The notes beneath the pieces are model-generated. The model saw only the letters and a list, made by a program, of their open reading frames with translations, was not told the origin of the DNA and ran no database searches. The position numbers and the translations under genes are program-made. From NCBI GenBank assembly GCA_035772735.1, contig JASDFA010000002.1:40816501-40880500 (forward strand): a stretch of 64,000 nt of DNA. The letters are read 5' to 3'. The DNA is from Datura wrightii (lineage: Eukaryota; Streptophyta; Magnoliopsida; Solanales; Solanaceae). This document shows, one piece after another, positions 55,611-64,000 of the stretch; position 1 is the first letter of the stretch; every line of letters begins with the position of its first letter.

Positions 55611-56167
55611 TCAGAATTCGTCAAGTGACTCATACTCATCCTCAAGTGCTAAGATCACACTAAATTCCTTTGGTTGCTTCATAGTCCGACAGATGTTGAA
55701 AGTGACCTATTCTTTGTTTATCTTGAATTTTAACAGGCCAGCTTCCACATCCACTAGAGCTCTCCCAGTAGTGAGGAATGTTCATCCCAAAATGATGGGG
55801 ACCTTAGAATCGACCTCAGAATCCAAGATCACGAAACCTATCAACCTTGACGAGAACATCAACTAGGATGCCCACTGGTCTCTTTACTGTTTTGTCGGCC
55901 ATCATTAGCCGCATGTTGGTTGGTTTGGGGGCTCCCAATCCTAGCTTCTTAAAGACCGCCAAGGGCATTAGATTAATTCTAGTTCCCAGATCACAGACTG
56001 CCATTGTGAACTCGACATTACCAATGGTGCAAGGTATCGTGAAGGCACGTGGGTCTTCCTTTTCTGAGCTAAGACCCTTGTTGCTATGGCACTGCAGTGA
56101 TGGACATTGTCAACCGGATCATAGCAAATCGTTTCTTCGTCACTAGGTCCTTCATGAATTTTGCATA
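55611..56167 (-). pseudogene. Protease fragment of A3, first unit
   Basis: Read on the minus strand it starts directly at the primer site, with sequence matching the A4 GYAKFMKDLV region. It has frameshifts, then VCDLGTRINLMPLAVF (active-site loop, DLGTR in place of DLGAS) at about 55995-55950, then LMMADKTVKRPVGIL. The end ESLDEF with TGA at 55611-55613 matches A4 ESLDKF. Gag and the gag-protease linker are absent, leaving about 185 codons. Confidence 0.82.
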
Positions 56168-56185
56168 TCCCCGGCAATGACGCCA
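56168..56185 (-). promoter_or_regulatory. Primer-binding site, A3 first unit
   Basis: The minus strand reads TGGCGTCATTGCCGGGGA, an Asp-tRNA site with two mismatches, followed without spacer by protease sequence. Confidence 0.8.
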
Positions 56186-56190
56186 ATTTT

Positions 56191-57810
56191 TGATAACGCT
56201 CAACCACACTTCCAACTGAAGTATGAAGCGGAAGTTGTCAATAAAGAACCCAACTAAGAGGTGGGGTCAAACCCACAGGGAATATAGAAGATCTAGATTA
56301 CAGCTGGTTGATGAACTTTTATGGTAATTACTTCACAATGGGGGGATTCAAATAAAAAGCAATAATAAAAATAAATAGCAGTCAAGATTATATTTGTGAA
56401 TCAATAATTAAATGATAACTAGGGTTTCTGTTCCCCATGGATTCATAAAAGCTTTAGATATACACTCGTGATCTTTACAAATACTTACTTACAAAACTGA
56501 TAACTAAGATTCATTCAAATGATCGACCAATCCCTATTGAATGACTATATTCAATTACTCGACCAAGTCTCATGAGTTTTGAAAACTAACCGTTATCACT
56601 AAGTTCCATATATAACTATCTTGCGACCACAACTCAAGTTAATACAATCATCATCAAGATCAAGGCTCCGTTGTAATTATCTTTTCCTAATCTCTACCAC
56701 TTCGACCAAAGCAAGTAAAGGATTCAGGAACTTTCTGACTTTGTACACTGCTAAGAATCATTAAGGATAAAGGGAATACAATATAAGTATTTAGTATTGG
56801 TTTTAGAATAACTTTGTGCAATCCTAACTAGTTAATCCACCATGGTCCCCACAACCCTAGCTATGGAGGTTTTAGCCTCTCATAGTTGCAAGGTTGTGAT
56901 TTGCGTTCATGACTGGAAACATAAAACAATACTTACAAAGATGATTGAGAAAAATAATCCCTTCAATTAAACCACGAAATCTTGAATAACAAGTAGCAAG
57001 AACAAGATGAATTCAAGAAAAGGTTAATCACAAGGTTGAACCAACTCAATTCTCTCTTCTAATGATGTAAAATTGCTCAATACAATGTTTTCCTACTAGA
57101 ATTAAGTTTATTCGTCGTCCTCTATTAAAAATAAATCATAAAAAGTATTTATAAAGACACAAGAATCCTTTTCCTAAACCAATAGGACTACTTTCCATAT
57201 CCGTTGCCGACCTCGTCAAGGGTCCACCTACGATTCGTAGGGGCTTCTTAGGATCATGACAGCAACTCGTGGCTTGGAGTGTATGCTGAATTTTTGCTAA
57301 TTATTGGGACAAGGTGCGATTCATACCAACATGCTACGACTTGTACATTTACACCCATGACTTGATCCTGATCTTTTGAACTTTTTCTGAACTTCACCAC
57401 AACTAGTATGTTAAGACTCGTACCTTTATCGCATGGGTCGTAGGGTGTTCTCGTATTGAGAATCAGCCTTCTGTGCAATTCTTCTGGATTTCATCACTAT
57501 TGACTTATCACGACTCATACCACCATGGTACGATCCGTGACAAGTCTCATAAGTTCAGTCGTCCAGGTTAAACTTTTAGCTTTTGATCAGGGCCCTCAGT
57601 ACGACTCGTAAGTCCATCCCACGGATCGTACTGTGGTCTCCACTTTTTGCCCTTTTTTGCACACTTTTAGCTTCCTTTTGCAATTTATTGTTTCAACACC
57701 CATTTATTCTGAAATCAAAGGAAAGTGCCTCATATCCACGTAAATACACCAAATCCATGCTATTTTCTTAGTTTTGAGTGTCAATAGTGCTATAAATTCA
57801 TAGAACATCA
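56191..57810 (-). mobile_element. Right LTR of A3
   Basis: On the plus strand TGATAACGCTC to ATAGAACATCA. Reverse TATA-like GTATTTATA at 57145-57153. Contains ACGACTCGTA-type words at 57190-57620. Confidence 0.88.
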
Positions 57811-58047
57811 CACATCAGCTCATCAGTTATGTTAGAGGATTTTCATATAATAGGTAGAAAATTAGCTTGTTAGTGTTGATTCAGTTTTAGATTGTTATGA
57901 TTACAGACTTCGGCTTAAGTACGTTTTATTATTTAAGTTTTTGCTTGTGTATGTTTTCAGCTACTATGTTCATGCCATGGGTCGACTTGGGGCCTCTTGG
58001 GGTTCCTTGTCCTGTGTCTCTATCAGTCCTATGTTTAGATCATGACA
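57811..58047 (+). mobile_element. 5' LTR of T2, last piece
   Basis: It ends GATCATGACA directly before an initiator-Met primer site. The middle part of this LTR appears lost at the A3 junctions. Confidence 0.75.
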
Positions 58048-58065
58048 AACTTGGTATTAGAGCAT
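58048..58065 (+). promoter_or_regulatory. Primer-binding site of T2
   Basis: AACTTGGTATTAGAGCAT, an initiator-Met tRNA site with minor changes. Confidence 0.88.
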
Positions 58066-58258
58066 TAGGTTTTGAAGCATCCTAGGGTTTCTGAAATCCT
58101 TGTTAAGTAGAGTCTTTTTCTTGGGTGTGAAGCACACCACACTTATAACGAAGAGGCTATGAAACATTTTAGGAAAACTTCCCTTCTTTCATGATCTATG
58201 TCGTGCAATGAAATGTCTCTCTGTCCTTCTAACTTGTGCTATATGCATTTGCAGAATC

Positions 58259-59525
58259 ATGCCTCCTTATCGGGCTAATGGAAGAAGAAATTGAAATAGG
58301 AGTGGTCATGAGAATGGCAATGAAAATGGGCACCAGCAAGCCCCACCAGCCCCTGACGACCATATGCCCGAGCAGGTTACCCATGAAGAGTTTAGGGCAA
58401 CCATTTAGATGTTGGCACAGGTATTGACCTCCCAGGTCAACCAGCAAGCGGTAGCCCATGTGCCCCAGAATGGGAATGCGACAGCAGCAAGACTTAGGGA
58501 CTTTCTCAGGATGAACCCTTCGAAGTTCAACGGATCAAAGGTGGATGAGGATCCACATGAGTTTATTGATGTGGTTCAGGAGGCCACCCAGATTATGGGG
58601 GTGACGGGGGAGGAGTGCGCATACCTAGCCTCTTATCACTTGAAATGGGTTGCACATATTTGGTTTAGACAATGGAAGGATAGTAGAGTAGCTAGAGTGG
58701 GTCCCATTGGTTGGGATGAGTTTCTTATCGTGTTCTTGGATCAGTTCTTTCCCCGCGAGACAAGGGAAATCAAGCAGCTGAGTTTTTGAACCTGAGGGAG
58801 AATAATATGACAATCCAGGAGTATGCTTTAGAGTTCACTCGCTTGTCCAAATATGCACTAGAGCTGGTGGTTGATCAGAGGGCTTGGGTGAGTAGGTTGG
58901 TGCATGGAGTAGCGTACTACCTGGTCAAGAATTATAGGACTGCTATGCTTCATCAGGACTCGACTTTCCTCGATTGGTTTTGTATGCCCAATAGATGGAG
59001 GTGGTGCATCTGCAATAGAGAGAGTCCAAGAGGGTCAGGATAGACAGTTACGGGTTCTCCCAATAGAGATCGGGACGCAGACATCATTTGCAGTCCCATC
59101 AGAGGTCATTATCTCCAGTGCCATCTTCGTCCAGTGCTCCATCTAGACCGCTAGGTGACCAAAGGAGCAGAGTATCAGGCTCAAGGGAATAGAGGAGCAT
59201 GCAGGCAGAACGTACCTTTCTGGTTTGCGAGAAGTGTGGCAAGAATCATGTAGGGGAGTGCTTGATTGGGTCAGATATCTATTTTAGGTGTGGTAAACCC
59301 AGGAACAGGCGCCAGGAGTGTCCTTTAGTTAGGAAGGATGATGGTAGAGGCCATACTCAAGCTACAAGTTCAAAAGCAACACTAGCACGCCCAGCTCAGC
59401 AGGGTGCATCCACCAGTGCAGGTGGTGGTCAGTGGCAGAATCGGTTTTATGCCCTTGCATCTCGTCAGGAGAAGGAGACTTCACCAGATGTGGAGTATTC
59501 CACTTTGATGTATATGCATTGTTAG
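58259..59525 (+). pseudogene. gag: Gag of T2
   Basis: The ATG at 58259 lies four bases after an acceptor-like GCATTTGCAG. The start MPPYRANGRRN is followed by a TGA. Capsid words: RLRDFLRMNPSKFNG, EDPHEFIDVVQEAT, FLDQFFPRETREI, a frameshift near 58785, LRENNMTIQEYALEF. The nucleocapsid has CEKCGKNHVGEC intact and a second knuckle YFRCGKPRNRRQEC damaged at its first cysteine and at the histidine. It is close to T1 gag. A basic Ser/Gln linker surrounds the knuckles. Confidence 0.87.
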
Positions 59526-59770
59526 ATCCAAGGGATACCTAATCTTTTGTGATGCCCTATGTTGCTAGTAGTTTTGGAGTCAGTCCCAAAATCCTATCAG
59601 AACCCTTCTCAGTCAAACTCTAGTTGTTGATTCAGTTATAGCTCGATGGGTATATAGAAGTTGCCCTATCACATTCCTTTAGAAAGTCATATCAGAAGAT
59701 TTGGTAGAGCTATCCATGATAGATTTTGATGTTATCTTTGGCATGAATTGGCTACATGCATGTTATGCCT
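59526..59770 (+). pseudogene. Protease remnant of T2, cut by A4
   Basis: Degenerate retropepsin with LLDPRDT for the active-site loop, MPYVASSFGVSPKILSEPFS, and the second block DVIFGMNWLHACYA. Frameshifts and stops are present. A4 begins right after it, and the likely duplicated target is TGCCT (59766-59770). Confidence 0.75.
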
Positions 59771-61296
59771 TGATGTACCATGATTATACAGCACTTTCGA
59801 TGCTTAAAACTAAGAAATTATGCACATTCCAGGTACGTTTATATGGGTATAAGGTATTTTGTTCTTAATGTGCAGGAAAACAAGTTTGGAAGTGAATTTG
59901 GTTGAATTAATGCTGAAAACAACTGAAAGGTGACTGCTAGACACTTAATGAGTTGTTGGAAGTAGGCACAACCCGTTACTTGAGGCGTTGGAAAAAAGAT
60001 TAAGTTTAGAAGATACAAGGTAGTGTACTTGACGAGTTACCGAGTCGTGGGGTCAACCATTAGGTTTTGAAGAGAAAATCTCAACCAAGTGTCTAATGAA
60101 GTTGACGACAGACATACGAGTCTTCACATGAAGGAACGACTCATTGGCAGGCCACTGGAGCTATCCGTGAAGTGCACTAGATTTTCTAAGGAAGTAGATC
60201 ACGAGGAACCTAACGACTCGTGCTAAGGCACGACGATTTGTTAGGTGACCTGTTACCAAGCCTGGGTACGTTGCTGAGGACGACGAATTTAAGCAAGGAA
60301 TGACTTGTCAGAAGGCCTAACGATCCGTAACCTAGCACATTGCCACTTCCGACCTGGTTTCCAGATTTACTTAGGAAAAGGATTTCTTGGTATTATAAAT
60401 ACCCAGTTTTATGTTTATTTTGGGAGACAATTCCAGAAGGATTTTAGCCGAATTGAGAGAGAATTTTCATATAATTGTTCTTTATTCAAGACACAAAAGC
60501 AACATTGGAATTTTATTCAATCTACTTGGTTTTTATTCTACAATAATTTGTAAGTTGCAATTATGATTTCTTGTATATTTTGTGATTGCAATAACAAAAA
60601 CATGAGTAGCTAAACCCATAAACTAGGTTTGTGAGAACCAAGTTGAATTAACACACATAGGTAAAAATACTTAGTGATTCTTGAACGGGATTTTATGCAT
60701 GTATTATTTTTCCCTTCATTTTGATTGATTATTTATAGTTGCAAACGTTAGGACTTGCCTTATTCTTACTTACCGGATCAAAGGGGTAAAGAATGGGAAA
60801 AAGGGATTAACAATGGAGATTTGAGGCTACCAACCCTCATCTAATAGCTTGAACATGTCCGGGGATAGCTAATCTGATATTAAGGGTAAGGGTCAAATAA
60901 AGTACACCCGTATACAGACCAAGTTGCATGGTGAAAATCACCTAGATAGGGGACCAACCATTTAGGTGAACCTAACTTACCAATATTACATGTTAAACAC
61001 CAGAGTAGATCACTAGTGTCTAATCCTTGTGGTTATGAAATCTTGGGGAACACAATCCTAGTCTTTTTGTAAATTGAATACAAACCAAAGTTGATACAAG
61101 CATTCATTAATTTTACTTTTGTAATTACTCTGTATTTTTCCCCCTTTGGAAATAAGTAAATCAATAGTAATAGTTATTCGCATTAACCTAATTTCTTACC
61201 ATATTCCCTGTGGGATCGACCTTAACCTTCGTTGGGTTCTATATTTGACAATCGCCGCTTATATCTCAATTGCGAGGTGTAATTTGGGCAATATCA
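59771..61296 (+). mobile_element. 5' LTR of A4
   Basis: From TGATGTACC to GGCAATATCA. TATA box TATAAATAC at 60394-60402, donor-like GTAAGT at 60550. No coding sequence. Confidence 0.8.
60394..60402 (+). promoter_or_regulatory. TATA box of A4
   Basis: TATAAATAC, followed about 150 bp later by the donor-like TTT|GTAAGT. Confidence 0.55.
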
Positions 61297-61301
61297 AATT
61301 T

Positions 61302-61319
61302 TGGCGCAGTTTTCTGGGA
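61302..61319 (+). promoter_or_regulatory. Primer-binding site of A4, degenerate
   Basis: TGGCGCAGTTTTCTGGGA aligns with the Asp-tRNA site with about five mismatches. It may be decayed or fit another tRNA. Confidence 0.6.
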
Positions 61320-61427
61320 ATACGACTAAGGCTTTTGTTAATTGTGTTAACTTTACTATTGGTTCTTATTTCTTTGTTTTATTTTTCTTTTGTCGTTTTG
61401 GTGGCTTAACAGGTCTTAGGTTTGTGC

Positions 61428-62999
61428 ATGCCTGACACTAGAAGTCAAGGAAATCCCTTGATACCAATTGATCATGAACTTGAGATAATGTTGAGAAACC
61501 TGAGGAGAATGGCCAACATACATAAGCAAGAAACCGTGGACCAAGCCACAACAAGGATGTTGGCCGAAGAACAAGCTCGGGCTAGAGATCGTGAGTTAGC
61601 CAGAGTTGCTGAAGAGCAGCGTCTAGCTGCAGATCTGAATGAGCTAGACAACCCAAAGGTCCAGAGCACAAGCAACACCGATATTTTGATGAGGAAGATG
61701 ATGCGGACATAGATGAAGCTGGTGCCACTGGAGACATAGTCCCTCCTCCTTTGCCTGCTGGGGCAATGTTTGATATTACAAGTGCAATGATTTAACTGCT
61801 GAATATGAAGGGAATATTTGCAGGCCACGCATCCGATAATGCCTACGCTCACTTGAAAAATTTAGTGGGTATATGCAAAGCATACAAGCAGTCAAGGGTC
61901 AGCCAGGGCGCTATCAAATTGAGGTTATTTCCATTCTCTCTCGAGAGTGAGGCGACGATGTGGTTGGACGAGCTGCCGAACGACTTCATCACTACTTGGG
62001 CAGACCTCAAGCGAGGTTTTTTTTGAAAGGTTCTTCCCACAATCCAAGGTGTTGCAGCTAAAGGATGAAATATATAACTTCGGGCAGCTAAATTCTGAGG
62101 CACACCATGAGACTTGGCTGTGGTTCAACAAAAAGCTCAAGAAGGTGCCAAACCACAGGATTCCGGATGATACATTTTTGGAGATATTTTACCAGTCCAT
62201 GAATGCCAATAGAAAGGCGGCTTCTGATAAGATATCAGGAGGATCTTTTATGAGTCATACGTATGCGGAGTTGCTGGAAAGGATCACTAAAACCAACCGA
62301 GCTTGGCACACTAGAGACTCGGAGGTTCCGGCAGGTTCTTATATGGTTGGTATGTCTGCCGAACAACAGAGAAGAGATGATGAGCGTGACCAAGACATTG
62401 CAGAGATCTAGACCACGATGGGATTTCTTGCCAAGCACTTAATGGTAGTGGGAGCAGAAAAGGTGAACGCTGTAGGTTCTCATGGCAAGGCCCCGAGAAA
62501 TAATGGGTGCAAGTCTGAGTTTGAAGAAGATGTCAATTATTTGAATGATCAGAGGATGGGTTTTCAGACCAACACCCAAGGGTCTAACCAAGACACTTGG
62601 CGTCAACGTCAAGGGAACCAAGGTCGGAACTTTTACAAGGATAATAATTTCAACCGGGGCCAATACCGGGACAATGGGGACTGGAAGAAGCGAGAGGAGT
62701 TCAAAAATGATACAAGCGGTCTGTATGTTTCTCCACAAAATCGAGAACCAGAGTCGAGCGGTTCAAGGGTCGAAGATATGCTTTCCAAAGTGCTCAAGCA
62801 GATGGAGGAAACAGACAACCACTTAAAGGAGCTCCACGTTGATATTCCTAGCCTAAACCAAAAGGTGGATTCACATGCTATGGCAATCAGGAAAATTGAG
62901 AAGCAGATGAGTCATATGTCTGTTGTAGTGAATGAAAGGCTAAAAGGAACACTTCCCCGTAATACAGTTCAAAATCCGAAAAATGACGGTCACTACTAG
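61428..62999 (+). pseudogene. gag: Gag of A4
   Basis: The ATG at 61428 opens MPDTRSQGNPLIPIDHELEI and an Ala/Glu/Arg-rich helical segment (61530-61640). A frameshift near 61690 follows. The capsid core is IKLRLFPFSLESEATMWLDE, TTWADLKRGFF, a frameshift at 62022, then FFERFFPQSKVLQLKDEI and NPNHRIPDDTF-like sequence. After a stop at 62409 a Gln/Asn/Arg-rich segment (62580-62700) and a coiled-coil-like segment (62770-62930) lead to the protease. An acceptor-like GGCTTAACAG lies 17 nt or so before the ATG. No clear zinc knuckle is visible. Confidence 0.82.
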
Positions 63000-63918
63000 G
63001 AGGGGGAAGGCCACAGTTGATCCACCAAAGCCAGTTGTAGTTAAAGAGTCAGAAAGGCCCAAGTTGATAAATGAGGATGATGTAGCGGATTGACACCCAA
63101 CTTTGGTTGGGGACTCAGATGTGCAAACTGCTCCGATTAGGGAAATGGAGAAAGGAGATGCTCATGGGAAGGAGAAGGAGGCACAACAAAAACTCACAAC
63201 AATTCCTAGACCTCCTCCTCCTTACTCCCAACGCTTGAAGAAGAAAGATAAAGATGGAAAATATCAGAAGTTTATCACTATGCTGAAGCAGTTGTCGGTG
63301 AATATCCCATTGGTGGAGGCACTTGAGCAAATGCCCGGATATGCGAAATTTATGAAGGACCTCGTCACCAGAAAAAGAACCGTAAGTTTGAAATTTATTG
63401 ATAATCTACACCACTACGGTGCCATCACTACCAGGGTCTTAGCAAAGAAGAAGGAATACCCAGGTGCGTTTACTATACCTTGCACCATTGGGGATGTTGA
63501 GTTTGTAAGGGCACTTTGTGACTTGGGAGATATCATAAATATGATGCCACTTGCAGTATTTATAAAGTTTGGCTTGGGAACCCCCACACCGACTTTGATG
63601 CAGCTACGGATGGCTGACTGAACAGTTAAAAAGCCGGAGGGGATTTTGTTTTATGTGCTAGTCAAAGTGGACAAGTTCATATTCCCATCAGACTTCGTGA
63701 TTCTGGACTGCAATGTCGATTCAAAGGTCCCCATTATTTTAGGGCGACCATTCATTGCAATAGGTAGGGCCCTAATTGATATGGAAACAGGGAAGCTGAA
63801 ATTTCAATTGAACAAAGAAGAGGTTACCTTCAACATTTGCCAAACCATGAAACAGCCCAAGGAATTCAACATAATTTCTACATTGAAGGATGGGGAAGAG
63901 TCACTTGACAAATTCTGA
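63000..63918 (+). pseudogene. Protease of A4
   Basis: Linker PPPPYSQRLKKKDKDGKYQ, then LEQMPGYAKFMKDLV, then the active-site region LCDLGDIINMMPLAVF (normally DLGAS), a TGA at 63619-63621, and the exit block PIILGRPFIAIGRALIDM. It ends ESLDKF with TGA at 63916. The protease is probably inactive given DLGDI at the catalytic loop. Confidence 0.85.
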
Positions 63919-63982
63919 GTAGTCAAGTGACTTGCATCGTGCTGCAACATTAAATCAGGCGCTGCCTGGGAGGCAACCCATG
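63901..63982 (+). ncRNA. Three-hairpin block at the gag-protease stop of A4
   Basis: TCACTTGAC (63901-63909) pairs with GTCAAGTGA (63922-63930), a perfect 9-bp stem with the TGA stop in its 12-nt loop. TTGCA-TCGTGC-TGCAA follows at 63932-63947. The TGGG-AGGCAA-CCCA hairpin is at 63967-63980. Cognate parts exist in A1, A2 and A3. Confidence 0.6.
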
Positions 63983-64000
63983 GAGGTGTTTTAGTGATAT

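Larger units (their letters stand above)
38829..57810 (-). mobile_element. A3: gag-less Athila-like element in tandem array
   Basis: On the minus strand the order is: LTR (57810-56191), primer site, protease fragment, two hairpin copies, extra ORF remnant, A2 inserted, 3' end, LTR (40706-39088), primer site again, and a protease fragment cut at 38829. So a second internal region begins after the second LTR. LTR sequence is shared with A4. Both primer sites are fused directly to protease. By eye the LTRs differ by several percent, so this is older than A2. The flanks (next to 38829 and CACAT at 57811) do not match. Confidence 0.75.
59771..64000 (+). mobile_element. A4: Athila-like gag-protease element, runs off the window
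   Basis: The 5' LTR (59771-61296) is homologous to the A3 LTRs in its start (TGATGTACCATG; A3 has TGATGTTCTATG), its ACGACTCGT-type words and its end. Then come a primer site, a gag-protease remnant and the hairpin block. What follows is outside the window, so presence of pol or the extra ORF cannot be judged. Confidence 0.82.

Overview
This window holds only nested plant LTR retrotransposons. I see no host gene, tRNA, rRNA or CRISPR array. The Ty3-type gag-PR-RT-RH-IN order, the initiator-Met and Asp tRNA primer sites, and the wording of the Tekay/Del-like integrase C-terminus point to an angiosperm, most plausibly Solanaceae (inferred from remembered family resemblance, not from a search). 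Names used: T1-T4 are Tekay/Del-like chromoviruses; A1-A4 are Athila-like elements without a visible RT or integrase.

Layout. T1 (minus strand, gag plus part of its 5' LTR) fills 1-3357. The 5' LTR of T2 (plus strand) starts at 3358 and is now in three pieces (3358-3718, 38348-38828, 57811-58047). T2's gag follows at 58259. A 34.6-kb plus-strand array, T3, sits in the T2 LTR: LTR-A, internal copy I, LTR-B, internal copy II, LTR-C (3719-38342), flanked by the target duplication TAATG. Copy II is split by A1 (14706-22367, duplication GGGCC) and by the minus-strand T4 (25226-34794, duplication AAATT). A3 (38829-57810, minus) is a second tandem LTR-internal-LTR-partial internal array, split by A2 (40795-50679, minus, duplication ATACT). 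A4 (59771 to the right edge, plus) sits in the protease region of T2. Nesting reaches four levels.

How the parts work together. The T elements encode, or once encoded, a full Gag-Pol polyprotein; all copies here carry stops or frameshifts. The A elements carry Gag and a retropepsin-like protease (A3 has lost gag). A2 and A3 also carry an extra ORF resembling the 'putative plant transposon protein' family. They carry no polymerase in this window, so they probably depended on enzymes from elsewhere.

Most notable observations: (1) a hairpin with invariant loop AGGCAA and compensatory stem changes, lying just 3' of the gag-protease stop in all four A elements; (2) a splice donor in the LTR and an acceptor immediately before the gag ATG in several families, predicting a spliced gag mRNA without the primer-binding site; (3) the extra ORF of A2 bracketed by copies of its own polypurine-tract motif; (4) a primer site fused to protease with gag deleted, shared by both A3 units; (5) two tandem LTR arrays.
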